Positions 8,361-16,029 of a stretch of DNA of 64,000 nucleotides are shown here, piece by piece. Each line of letters opens with the position of its first letter. Within the stretch, counting starts at the first letter, position 1. A program made the translations under genes and the position numbers. The DNA is from Candidatus Nitrosomarinus catalina. GTDB lineage: Archaea; Thermoproteota; Nitrososphaeria; Nitrososphaerales; Nitrosopumilaceae. The stretch is from positions 1,190,681 to 1,254,680 of the forward strand of contig NZ_CP021324.1 in assembly GCF_002156965.1 (NCBI RefSeq). The letters are read 5' to 3'. The notes under the pieces were generated by a model. It was not told the origin of the DNA. It made no database searches and worked only from the letters and a program-made list of their open reading frames with translations.

Positions 8361-9341
8361 TTATTTTCTTCTTTGAACTTGGAAGATTTTGTATCCATAT
8401 TTTTTATTTATTTCAGTTTCAGGTAATTGAGAAATATCATATTCATTAAAATTTTTAAAAACATTATACAAATTATTATCAATAATCAAACTATTTTCAG
8501 GACATAATGAATTTATTTTAAAACATCGATTAACAGTTGGTCCAAAAATATCACTTATTGTAGATGTACTACTCTGAGCTACTTTAACTGAACCATAACT
8601 AATACTTATTTTATAATTTAATTCAGGCATTTTTTCTTCTAGAAGTTGTTTTTTTAAATCAGAATGTGATTCAATCATATTCAAACAACATTCTAAAATA
8701 TTTTTTGTGACTTTAGAGTCACTAAGATCTGTGTTCGGGAATCTAAACATTAGAGCATCGCCAATATTTTTTACCACTTCACCATCATAATTTTTAACAA
8801 TTTTAGCCATAAAATTTAGAAAAATTTCATATAATTTAGTAACATTATCATCGGATAAAGTAGCAGAAATTTTTGTGGAATCTTTCATATCAATTACAGC
8901 AACACAATCATTTTGAGTATGTTGAGAAAATTTTAGAAGTATATCCTCTTGTTGTTTGATTACTTCTTCTTTTTGTTTAATTGTAATTTCTGCCTCTTGA
9001 AGTTTTTTGGTCATATTATCAAAGGATTCAGAAAGATCACCTATCTCATCACGAGATTTAATATTGGTTCTAACATTAAAATCACCACGTGAAATTTGAT
9101 ATGTTGCTTCACTAAGTTTTGTAATAGGTTCAGAAAGACGTTTTGCTAAAAAATATGTCAAAATACTTAATCCAATCATTAAAGAAATACCGATTATTAC
9201 GATATTGACTTGTGATTGAAAAATTGAGATTTTTTCAAAATTAAGAAATATTACAGTTGTTGTAGATATAGAAATTAAAGTTGTAGATAAAACCAACACA
9301 AGTAATTTTTTCTGTAGACTGAAAAATGTAAAAGATGACAT
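8361..9341 (-). CDS. Membrane HAMP-linked class III adenylate/guanylate cyclase
   Basis: The 326-residue protein has two membrane helices (about 11-34 and 45-66) with almost no extracytoplasmic domain between them. A HAMP domain (about 67-118) and a coiled-coil linker of Lys/Glu/Gln-rich residues follow. A class III nucleotide cyclase domain spans about 140-322. Metal-binding aspartates are visible as Asp151 (VIDMKDST) and Asp195 (NIGDALMF). It would make a cyclic nucleotide, probably in response to a membrane or intracellular cue since no large sensor domain is present. No cyclic-nucleotide receptor is recognisable nearby. Substrate (ATP or GTP) cannot be told from the sequence alone. Confidence 0.88.
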   Translation of the reverse strand: MSSFTFFSLQKKLLVLVLSTTLISISTTTVIFLNFEKISIFQSQVNIVIIGISLMIGLSILTYFLAKRLSEPITKLSEATYQISRGDFNVRTNIKSRDEIGDLSESFDNMTKKLQEAEITIKQKEEVIKQQEDILLKFSQHTQNDCVAVIDMKDSTKISATLSDDNVTKLYEIFLNFMAKIVKNYDGEVVKNIGDALMFRFPNTDLSDSKVTKNILECCLNMIESHSDLKKQLLEEKMPELNYKISISYGSVKVAQSSTSTISDIFGPTVNRCFKINSLCPENSLIIDNNLYNVFKNFNEYDISQLPETEINKKYGYKIFQVQRRK

Positions 9342-9412
9342 ATGCTAGTTATATGATCATTATGATTAATAGCAATGACGTTATTCTCAGTTTTGCAGAT
9401 ATAATAAAAAAG

Positions 9413-9487
9413 TGGGCCCACGGTGATTTGAACACCGGATCTTCGCCGTGTAAGGGCGACGTCATAACCGAGCTAGACTATGAGCCC
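9413..9487 (-). tRNA. tRNA-Val (TAC)
   Basis: On the minus strand the acceptor arms GGGCTCA and TGGGCCC pair with one G-T wobble. The anticodon loop reads CTTACAC, giving anticodon TAC. The T loop TTCAAAT and discriminator A are present, and CCA is not encoded. It is 75 nt with no intron, and lies upstream of the cyclase gene, divergent from the glycosyltransferase. Confidence 0.95.
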
Positions 9488-9568
9488 ACTGAAACATACC
9501 TCGTTGAAATCCATTTAAACTTTGAGACATGGTAAAATATGGAAATCTGATAAAAAATAATCAAGATT

Positions 9569-10585
9569 ATGAATAATTATGATTTCTTTTCCAGTCCAAT
9601 TGGGTTAGGTCACGTTACTAGAGATATTGCAATTGTCAAAAATCTTAAAGATTTTTCTTTTAATTTTGTCACAGGTAGTGGAGCAGCTAAAATTTTAAAA
9701 AAAATTAATTATAATGTTGATGATGTCTATTACCCACCATCATTTGTTGTAGAAAATGGAGTACTGAATAATCAAACAAAATGGTTATGGAGTTATTATC
9801 AATATTATAAAAATTGTAAAAATATATCTAAAAAAATAATTAAAAAAAATAATTCAGAACTAATAATTAGTGATGAAGATTTTGCATCATTAACTAATGC
9901 ACAAGAACTAAAAATTCCAAATATTTTGATTACAGATGTATTAGAGACTAAATTCACAAAAGGAATAGCATCATTTATCGAAAAAAAGATGAATAAATCA
10001 ATGATGAATATTATTAAAAATTGCGACGTAGTAATAATTCCAGAAAATGGAGAAGATGTTGACAACATTAGAAGAATCGGACCAATTGTTAGAGAGATAA
10101 ATCTCTCAAGAGAAGAATTAAGGAAAAAATTTTTGTTTAATAAAAAAACAATTCTTATTTCAGTTGGTGGTACAGATGCAGGATTATTTTTAATCAAAAA
10201 ATCAATAGAATCAATTTTAAAATTAAATTTAGACATTGAAATTATTCTAGTCACTGGTCCATCTATAACAAAAAAATTTGATAATGTAAAAAATTTAGGA
10301 TTTGTAGATAATTTGCATGAATTAATTTATGCATCAGATATAGTAATTTCACTAGCAGGAAAATCAACAATTGATGAAGCTAATGCATACGGTACACCTG
10401 GAATATTTATTCCCATTAAAGATCATTTTGAACAAGAAAGTAATTCTAAAAATGAGGGATTTAGTTTTAATGATATCAACAAATTGGATGAATTAATTTT
10501 AGAAAAGCTAGAGAAAAAAAGAAAAAAAGTAAATGCCAATGGTGCAGAATTAGCCGCAGAAATTATTAGAAAATTTACAAAATAG
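9569..10585 (+). CDS. MurG-like GT-B glycosyltransferase
   Basis: The 338-residue protein has the two Rossmann-type halves of GT-B enzymes. The N-terminal half has the glycine-rich acceptor loop SSPIGLGHVTRD (about 8-19). The C-terminal half begins near TILISVGGTDAG (about 192) and holds the nucleotide-sugar signature region DIVISLAGKSTIDEANAYGTPGIFIP with GFVDNLHELI before it. It resembles UDP-GlcNAc-type transferases and would add a sugar to a lipid or protein acceptor in the cytoplasm, perhaps for surface glycans. No other glycan genes are adjacent, so the acceptor is unknown. Confidence 0.85.
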   Translation: MNNYDFFSSPIGLGHVTRDIAIVKNLKDFSFNFVTGSGAAKILKKINYNVDDVYYPPSFVVENGVLNNQTKWLWSYYQYYKNCKNISKKIIKKNNSELIISDEDFASLTNAQELKIPNILITDVLETKFTKGIASFIEKKMNKSMMNIIKNCDVVIIPENGEDVDNIRRIGPIVREINLSREELRKKFLFNKKTILISVGGTDAGLFLIKKSIESILKLNLDIEIILVTGPSITKKFDNVKNLGFVDNLHELIYASDIVISLAGKSTIDEANAYGTPGIFIPIKDHFEQESNSKNEGFSFNDINKLDELILEKLEKKRKKVNANGAELAAEIIRKFTK

Positions 10586-10629
10586 AATCAAATAGTTAAT
10601 AGATGGCAATTTAGTTTTAAGACAGTACT

Positions 10630-12045
10630 ATGAATAATTTGATCATTGCAAAATTTGGAGGCAGTGCAATAGGTTCTGATGGTGAATCAATTCCACAGAT
10701 TATTGAAAGAATAAAGGATTTGAAAATAGATTCTAAAGTAATTACTGTATTTTCAGCTCCATTAACCATACATGATGGGAAAAGGCGTTCTTTAACAGAT
10801 GTAATATTAGAACAAGGTAAAAATGCCGAAAACGGTATCAAGCCATCACTAGATATTGTTAAAACATGTTATCAAAAAATTATTCAATTAGTAAATGAAG
10901 AAAATAAAGAAAATTGTCAAAATACAATTGACGTACATCTAGAGAAATCTCAAAAAGCTCTCGAAGATGCACTTCAAAGTAAGGAATTTGCAGATGAAAC
11001 AAGATCAAGAGCGTTAGCATTTTCAGGAGAAATTTTAATGTCTCATGTTATGAATCATATTTTACGAAGTAATAACATCAAGACAGATGCAGTGGAATTT
11101 GATGACTGGCCAATAATTACAGATAACAACATAGAATCAACAAATTTTCTTAAATCTGAATCAAACGAAAAAATTGGCAAAATTGAAAAATTAGTAGAAA
11201 GTAATCAAGTTGTTACAATTGGAGGATTCATAGGAAAAACAGTAGATAATGTAACAACCACATACGAGCGTGGAGGTTCAGATAGGACTGCAGCAGACCT
11301 AGGGATACTATTTCATAAAAAATATGAAACCAGCATAGATTTTGAAAAAGATAGTTCAGTAGTATCAGCTGATCCAAAAATTGTAAAAGATGGGTTAAGA
11401 GAAGTTTTTCAATTATCATATAATGAAGCTAGACTTGCAGGGATGTTTGGGATGAAAATTTTAGATCCAATTGCAATTAAAGAAATTGTTGAACATGGTG
11501 TTGACATGCCAATTAAAATTACTAATATTAAAAATCCTGAAAAAATTACTGTAATTAAAAGACAATTAGATGAACAAAAGGGTCATCCGATAAAAATAGT
11601 TACAGGAAAAGAAAATTGCGCCATATTTAGAATAGAGACAAATTCAATACAGAAATTATTAACATCCTTAGACAAAGATAAACGATATAGTGAATTCATA
11701 ATTTTATCACCATTTACAAAAGATGGTGTAGAATTATCAAGAATATTATTTTTAGATGGAGATTATGTTAAAAGAAATGAAAAATACTTTTTAGGATTTG
11801 ATTCGCTTGCCACGATAACTTACAACCGAGGGGTTATCACATTGATTGGAGACGAAATGTGGAGAGTGCAACAAGTTGCATCAAGAACTAGTGCAAAAAT
11901 TGGTGAATCAGGATTAAATATTTTGAATATGGATGCACAAGAAGAAACATCAAGAATTTTGATTGTTGTAGAAGATGCTGAAGAAAATATTAGAAAAGCT
12001 ATTGTTGCGGTACACGAGGAAATCTCAAAAATTAATTTTATTTAA
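10630..12045 (+). CDS. lysC: Aspartate kinase
   Basis: This enzyme phosphorylates aspartate, the first step to threonine, methionine, isoleucine and, in some archaea, lysine. The kinase motif KFGGSAIG is near residue 9. The GGSDRTAADL segment (about 219) binds substrate. The C-terminal third (about 320-471) forms ACT-like regulatory repeats, with SRTSAKIGESGLNILNM typical of effector sites. Its 471-residue length matches monofunctional aspartokinases. Feedback control by an end-product amino acid is expected. A candidate structured RNA begins within 10 bp after the stop codon, and the branched-chain aminotransferase lies 450 bp downstream. Confidence 0.94.
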   Translation: MNNLIIAKFGGSAIGSDGESIPQIIERIKDLKIDSKVITVFSAPLTIHDGKRRSLTDVILEQGKNAENGIKPSLDIVKTCYQKIIQLVNEENKENCQNTIDVHLEKSQKALEDALQSKEFADETRSRALAFSGEILMSHVMNHILRSNNIKTDAVEFDDWPIITDNNIESTNFLKSESNEKIGKIEKLVESNQVVTIGGFIGKTVDNVTTTYERGGSDRTAADLGILFHKKYETSIDFEKDSSVVSADPKIVKDGLREVFQLSYNEARLAGMFGMKILDPIAIKEIVEHGVDMPIKITNIKNPEKITVIKRQLDEQKGHPIKIVTGKENCAIFRIETNSIQKLLTSLDKDKRYSEFIILSPFTKDGVELSRILFLDGDYVKRNEKYFLGFDSLATITYNRGVITLIGDEMWRVQQVASRTSAKIGESGLNILNMDAQEETSRILIVVEDAEENIRKAIVAVHEEISKINFI

Positions 12046-12050
12046 TTAAA

Positions 12051-12137
12051 GCATGGCGTTACAGGTTTTCACCAGTAAACGCCATTAAGGGTTTATTCTT
12101 GGACTCTTTATCTAGACTTAGTCCGGCGTTACCCACA
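12051..12137. ncRNA. Candidate structured RNA with alternative hairpins
   Basis: This GC-richer island lies in an AT-rich gap between two convergent genes. On the plus strand GGCGTTAC (12055-12062) can pair with GTAAACGCC (12075-12083; one bulged T). The latter can instead pair with a second GGCGTTAC at 12125-12132. A further stem GGACT/AGTCC (12101-12105 with 12120-12124) lies between, and GGGT (12089-12092) can pair with ACCC (12131-12134). The two outer pairings exclude each other, as in switches and attenuators. It does not fit tRNA, 5S, SRP or RNase P RNA. The strand is not certain; a bidirectional terminator is the simple alternative. Confidence 0.45.
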
Positions 12138-12188
12138 ACACGCTACTATAATTACAACAATTTACTATTTAATTCTAATCTATATAGT

Positions 12189-12395
12189 TCAGAGTCGTTC
12201 AGCTATATACCAACAAGCAATTCCAATTCCAATGATTGCATACCATTTGAAATTACTCTTATTTGTGAAAATATTCGGCGAGGCTAATTCTCCATCTGGA
12301 TGATTTGTCAAACGGATTTTACGCATTTGGAATGCTTGACCAATCAAGCCTACAGTAAGAAAAATAATTGCAATAAATCCCAAAGTCCATTCCAT
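12189..12395 (-). CDS. Small two-helix membrane protein, unknown function
   Basis: The 68-residue protein has hydrophobic helices at about 4-24 and 50-65 joined by a polar loop (RKIRLTNHPDGELASPNIFTNKSN). It starts at an ATG (MEWTLGFIA) and has no cysteines. It is divergent from the branched-chain aminotransferase gene with about 95 bp between, enough for two promoters. I recognise no family. Two-helix proteins of this size are often subunits or regulators of larger membrane complexes, but nothing here identifies a partner. Confidence 0.65.
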   Translation of the reverse strand: MEWTLGFIAIIFLTVGLIGQAFQMRKIRLTNHPDGELASPNIFTNKSNFKWYAIIGIGIACWYIAERL

Positions 12396-12489
12396 ATCAT
12401 TCTACATCATTAATCAGATATGTAGTTTCCAGGTTAACAAATAAGCAAAAAAATAACTCTTTAAATTACGATGATTTTTTTCTTTTCCT

Positions 12490-13404
12490 ATGATAGAAAC
12501 TGGTAAAATATGGATGAATGGAAAATTAGTTCCTTTCAAAGATGCCAAAGTTCACGTATTAACACATGCATTACATTATTCAACATCAATTTTTGAAGGG
12601 ATCAGATGTTATGATACTCCTAATGGTTCAGCAATTTTCAGATTACCAGAACATGTTGAAAGATTATTCAAATCTGCAAAACTATATTCAATGAAAATGC
12701 AATTTACTCAAAAAGAAATTTCAGAAGGAATTGTAAAAACGATTAAAGCTAGTGGACTAAAAGAAGCTTACATCAGACCATTAGCATACTATGGATATGG
12801 AACTATGGGATTAACACCCACAACCAACAAAGTGGATATGTCAATATCATGTTGGGAATGGAAAATGGGAGAATCAAAAGCTGGTAAATTTTCAGGAGCA
12901 AAATGTAAAGTTTCTAGTTGGATAAAAATTGATTCAAGATCACAACCAATGCAAGCCAAAGCAGCATCAAATTATGCAAATGCAGCTTTAGCAAGAATGG
13001 AAGCATTGGATAACGGATACGATGAAGCAATTATGTTAAATTCACAAGGAAAAGTTGCAGAAGGAAGTGCTGAAAACATATTCATCATAAAAGACGACAT
13101 TATACAAACACCACCGCTATCTGCTGGTGGACTAGAAGGAATTACTAGAGATAGCATTATACAAATAATTGAAGAAAATGGTGGTTTTGTAATTGAACGA
13201 GATTTGGAAAGAGATGATCTGTATAACGCAGATGAAATTTTCATGACAGGTACTGCTGCAGAAGTAAAATCAGTTACACAAATTGATAAAGTCAAAATCG
13301 GAACAGGAAAAATGGGCAGTGTTACCAAAGCGTTACAAAAATCATTCACTGATGTAGTAATGGGTAAAGATGAAAGATTTTTGCCATGGTTAACCTTCAT
13401 CTAA
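12490..13404 (+). CDS. ilvE: Branched-chain amino acid aminotransferase
   Basis: This fold-type IV PLP enzyme transfers amino groups between glutamate and the 2-oxo acids of leucine, isoleucine and valine. The 304-residue length is typical. Visible signatures are HYSTSIFEGIRCY near residue 30, the PLP-lysine region MQAKAASNYANAALA (about 155), GSAENIFIIK (about 194) and the phosphate-binding FMTGTAAEV (about 251). It acts in the cytoplasm at the last biosynthetic step of these amino acids. No other ilv/leu genes are close by. Confidence 0.95.
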   Translation: MIETGKIWMNGKLVPFKDAKVHVLTHALHYSTSIFEGIRCYDTPNGSAIFRLPEHVERLFKSAKLYSMKMQFTQKEISEGIVKTIKASGLKEAYIRPLAYYGYGTMGLTPTTNKVDMSISCWEWKMGESKAGKFSGAKCKVSSWIKIDSRSQPMQAKAASNYANAALARMEALDNGYDEAIMLNSQGKVAEGSAENIFIIKDDIIQTPPLSAGGLEGITRDSIIQIIEENGGFVIERDLERDDLYNADEIFMTGTAAEVKSVTQIDKVKIGTGKMGSVTKALQKSFTDVVMGKDERFLPWLTFI

Positions 13405-13443
13405 TTTCAAATGATTTTTTTACTCAAAAAAATATGAGAAATT

Positions 13444-13605
13444 ATGGATTTATGTGCAACAGGTGATACACCAGAAATTTGTTGGTTTTGTAGAAAAGGA
13501 CGTCACGAAGATTGTATGAAAAATATTCCAAAACAAGGAAAATCTGATGGGCCACATGATTGCACCTTTGACACACAATTAATTCCATGTAAATGCCAAC
13601 ATTAA
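13444..13605 (+). CDS. 53-residue Cys/His-rich small protein, probably zinc-binding
   Basis: An ATG at 13444 opens a 53-codon frame ending TAA at 13603. The product has seven cysteines and three histidines: a CWFC pair, HEDC, HDC and a final CKCQH. This density is far above chance and points to a compact zinc protein. It follows the aminotransferase by about 40 bp on the same strand and precedes a methyltransferase gene by about 45 bp. A longer frame exists on the opposite strand here, but it lacks any sensible composition. The function is unknown. Confidence 0.7.
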   Translation: MDLCATGDTPEICWFCRKGRHEDCMKNIPKQGKSDGPHDCTFDTQLIPCKCQH

Positions 13606-13648
13606 GAACAAGAAATAATAACAAATACAGCTTTAATTCAAAAATTTT

Positions 13649-14206
13649 ATGCAATATAATGAAGAATTTTGGAACAAATATGCAGATGAAAATGAATCAA
13701 GATATAATGAAGAATTTTCAAAATACATTAGAGATTTAGCTAGTTCTTTACCAGGCGTACAAAGTATTTTAGAAATAGGTTGTGGAACAGGAATTGATTT
13801 AAGATCATTCTCAGATTCATTTCAATTACACGGAATTGATCTAAATGATCATGCATTAGAAATTGGTAGAAAACAATTACCAAATGTAAATTTTCAAAAA
13901 GGCAATATCACTAAATTGCCATTTGATGATTCTTCAATAGACTTTGTATTTACGCATGGACTCATGAATTATCTAGATGACGATGTTTTAGAAAATGGAA
14001 TTGCAGAAATGTTCAGAATCTCAAAAAAATGGATTATGCATTGTGAAAAATATGAAAAAGTAGAAAAACAAATTGATGAGAATCATAAATTTCGTAATAT
14101 GGGTGAAAAATGGCTAGATTACAAAATAAAATTTGTTAGCGATGTAGATTTACATGAAGATTATGGACAAGACCAAACAAGATTTACTTTATTAAAAAAA
14201 GTTTAA
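13649..14206 (+). CDS. SAM-dependent methyltransferase (class I)
   Basis: The 185-residue protein has the Rossmann methyltransferase motif I ILEIGCGTGIDLRSF (about 40-54), an acidic motif II loop HGIDLNDHALEI and motif IV-like DDSSIDFVFTHGLMNYL. It matches the small-molecule methyltransferase (Methyltransf_11) type. The substrate cannot be inferred. It starts at ATG 13649. It follows the 53-residue Cys-rich gene and is convergent with tRNA-Lys. Confidence 0.85.
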   Translation: MQYNEEFWNKYADENESRYNEEFSKYIRDLASSLPGVQSILEIGCGTGIDLRSFSDSFQLHGIDLNDHALEIGRKQLPNVNFQKGNITKLPFDDSSIDFVFTHGLMNYLDDDVLENGIAEMFRISKKWIMHCEKYEKVEKQIDENHKFRNMGEKWLDYKIKFVSDVDLHEDYGQDQTRFTLLKKV

Positions 14207-14239
14207 TTTTTTTCCAAATTTAAAAAATATAATTTAAAG

Positions 14240-14313
14240 CGGGTCTAGAGGGATTCGGACCCTCGACAACCGGATTAAGAGTCCGGTGCGCTACCTGGCT
14301 GCGCCATAAACCC
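14240..14313 (-). tRNA. tRNA-Lys (CTT)
   Basis: On the minus strand the acceptor arms GGGTTTA and TAGACCC pair. The anticodon stem CCGGA/TCCGG closes loop CTCTTAA, giving anticodon CTT. T arm GAGGG/CCCTC and discriminator G are present. It is 74 nt, without intron or encoded CCA. Confidence 0.95.
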
Positions 14314-14373
14314 ACACTGAATAAAAATGACTAGAGTTGTTATTAATCTTGAGATTTTAAAATAAATGAAAAT

Positions 14374-14979
14374 TTAGTTTTGTGCTTTAGCTTCGATTTC
14401 ACTGTACTTTTCTAAAATTGCTGTAAGTGCAGTTGATACTGGAACATTGTTCATTTTCTTCTTTTCTGCAAGAAGTTTTTGGTATGCATCTAGTGTAATG
14501 TATACTGGAATTGAACCATTTCCTTCAAGCAATCCTCTAACATTGTAAAGTGCTGTTTCCATTCCTTTATCAGCTGATTTTGCAAATTTTGCTTTATCCA
14601 AAATTGCTCCTAATGGACCAAATGGCATCTCATAATCAACTGACATTGTAATTCTTGTAAGATTATCACCTAATGATTCAAATTCATTTGTGATTTCCCA
14701 ATGCTTGAATGGACCTTCGATTTGTTTTGCAACGATTTTTTCATTTCTGATAAATTCTGTTGTTTCACAATCCCACTCTAAACGTTTACCGCTAAAGTCA
14801 CCGATAATTCTAAAGGTTGTACCTACACCCATTCCTTCTTTGATATCCATTGGGACTACTGTCATTCCAACGGTATCATTTTTGATTTGATCAGAAACAT
14901 GTTCTGGTCTTGCAAAGTATGTGAAGACATTGTCTACAGGTGTTTTGATATCGATTGATTTTCTAACGAGTGTCAACAT
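14374..14979 (-). CDS. SRPBCC-domain protein with a ribbon-helix-helix-like tail
   Basis: Residues 1-145 form a START/SRPBCC (polyketide cyclase-like) ligand-binding domain: a first strand with KSIDIKTPVDNVFTYFARPEHV, a long beta sheet, and a final helix (about 120-148). The last 50 residues (IPVYITLDAYQKLLAEKK... VPVSTALTAILEKYSEI) show the strand-helix-helix pattern of CopG/Arc ribbon-helix-helix DNA-binding domains. The combination suggests a ligand-responsive regulator, but that is inference; the first domain alone could carry or modify a hydrophobic ligand. It is a lone gene, divergent from the exported protein gene at 15073. Confidence 0.75.
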   Translation of the reverse strand: MLTLVRKSIDIKTPVDNVFTYFARPEHVSDQIKNDTVGMTVVPMDIKEGMGVGTTFRIIGDFSGKRLEWDCETTEFIRNEKIVAKQIEGPFKHWEITNEFESLGDNLTRITMSVDYEMPFGPLGAILDKAKFAKSADKGMETALYNVRGLLEGNGSIPVYITLDAYQKLLAEKKKMNNVPVSTALTAILEKYSEIEAKAQN

Positions 14980-15072
14980 TTGGCTTTCTTGGCAATACTG
15001 ATTTAAAGGTTTTGAAGATTTTCCTGAAAAAAATTGATTTACAATATATTCATCTCTGATCGTGTATATTGT

Positions 15073-15594
15073 ATGACTAAACTGCGATCAACGCTGCTGA
15101 TCCTCGTAATAATTATTTCAGTAACTTCCGCCGTCAATTCGGCATATGCTCATTCATTGTTTAATTCTGCAGAAGAATTCTATGGAGGTTATAGAGTTCA
15201 AGTAGCCACAACACCTGAATTTCCACAATTAAACGAACCATCTCAATTTTTGGTAAGAGTTACTGATGCAGACTTTGAAGAAGTTGATAGTTTTACAATG
15301 GGAATTAGGGTTTTTTATAATGAACAACAAGTGAATGCAATTCCTCCAACAACTATAGAAGATGCACATTGGGATATTGATTATGTTTGGAAAAAACCAG
15401 GAAATCATATTGTCTATATTGATTTGTATGATATGGAAGGCACAAAAGGAACTTTAACGTACTCATTTAACATGGGAACTCAAAGCCCATTTGGAATAAT
15501 TTTCATAGTTGCAATTACGATAGGTGCATTAACGTTTGCAGTGATTATGGGATACATTTACCTACCTAAAATTTTTAAAAAAATTAGATCTTAG
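15073..15594 (+). CDS. Exported, C-terminally anchored beta-sandwich protein near the terminal oxidase
   Basis: The start is placed at the ATG at 15073 (MTKLRSTLLI), which gives a clean signal peptide ending at about VNSAYAHS; an upstream in-frame start at 15034 would add 13 residues before it. A beta-rich domain of about 100 residues (YRVQVATTPEFPQLNEPSQ...) resembles YtkA/FixH-like or Ig-like folds found near copper proteins. A C-terminal membrane helix (about 135-160) and a basic tail follow. It faces the outside and converges with the heme A synthase gene (11-bp overlap), so a role beside the oxidase is a contextual guess. Confidence 0.75.
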   Translation: MTKLRSTLLILVIIISVTSAVNSAYAHSLFNSAEEFYGGYRVQVATTPEFPQLNEPSQFLVRVTDADFEEVDSFTMGIRVFYNEQQVNAIPPTTIEDAHWDIDYVWKKPGNHIVYIDLYDMEGTKGTLTYSFNMGTQSPFGIIFIVAITIGALTFAVIMGYIYLPKIFKKIRS

Positions 15595-16027
15595 CTTTCA
15601 TAGGCATTTTTGCAATTCGGAATGCAAATAATGTTGTTAACAATACCATTGCGAATAAGAATATTCCAATTCCCAAATGAACAGAAACTAAAACAGCGTG
15701 TAATTTTAAGTCAATTACTAAAGCACCTAAAGTAATTTGTGTAATTACTAATGCTGTTGCTAAGGAACTAGTAATCTTAATTTTTACATCTGCATTTTTG
15801 TTAATCAAACTTGCAACCATTGTAGAGATTACCAAAATGCCTACACTTGCTGCAATTAATCTGTGAGTCCATTCAACAAAATATTCTTCTGAAGGCATGA
15901 AACCATTTGGACATTGAGGCCATTCAGGACATGTAAGTCCAAGTCCAGAAGCTGAAATGTATCCACCAATAAACATCAATGAATACAATACTACTAAAGT
16001 TGATAATGCTAGATATTGAATTGCCAA
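15584..16027 (-). CDS. ctaA: Heme A synthase, half-size archaeal CtaA/COX15
   Basis: The protein of about 147 residues has four membrane helices. It holds the extracellular loop SASGLGLTCPEWPQC with the paired Cys, plus His in VEWTHRLIAAS and HAVLVSVHLGIG. Bacterial CtaA is a tandem duplication with eight helices; single-repeat enzymes occur in some archaea and may dimerise. I chose the TTG at 16027, 2 bp after the stop of the cupredoxin gene. A longer frame from 16087 would overlap that gene and add polar residues. It oxidises heme O to heme A for the adjacent oxidase. Confidence 0.85.
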   Translation of the reverse strand: MAIQYLALSTLVVLYSLMFIGGYISASGLGLTCPEWPQCPNGFMPSEEYFVEWTHRLIAASVGILVISTMVASLINKNADVKIKITSSLATALVITQITLGALVIDLKLHAVLVSVHLGIGIFLFAMVLLTTLFAFRIAKMPMKAKI

Positions 16028-16029
16028 AA

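Noticed and set aside
9335-9535. 66-codon plus-strand frame before the glycosyltransferase
   Set aside because: It runs through the antisense of tRNA-Val and is therefore not a gene.
12051-12137. 5S rRNA, SRP RNA, RNase P RNA or an intron-containing tRNA
   Set aside because: Too short for SRP or RNase P RNA, lacks the conserved 5S loops, and shows no T arm or acceptor stem of a tRNA.
12099-12287. 62-codon plus-strand frame after aspartate kinase
   Set aside because: Low-complexity Ser/Asn/Tyr composition, overlaps the structured RNA island and the opposite small membrane gene.
13442-13654. 70-codon minus-strand frame after the aminotransferase
   Set aside because: The plus-strand 53-codon frame at the same place has a strong Cys/His zinc pattern, so the longer frame is its shadow.
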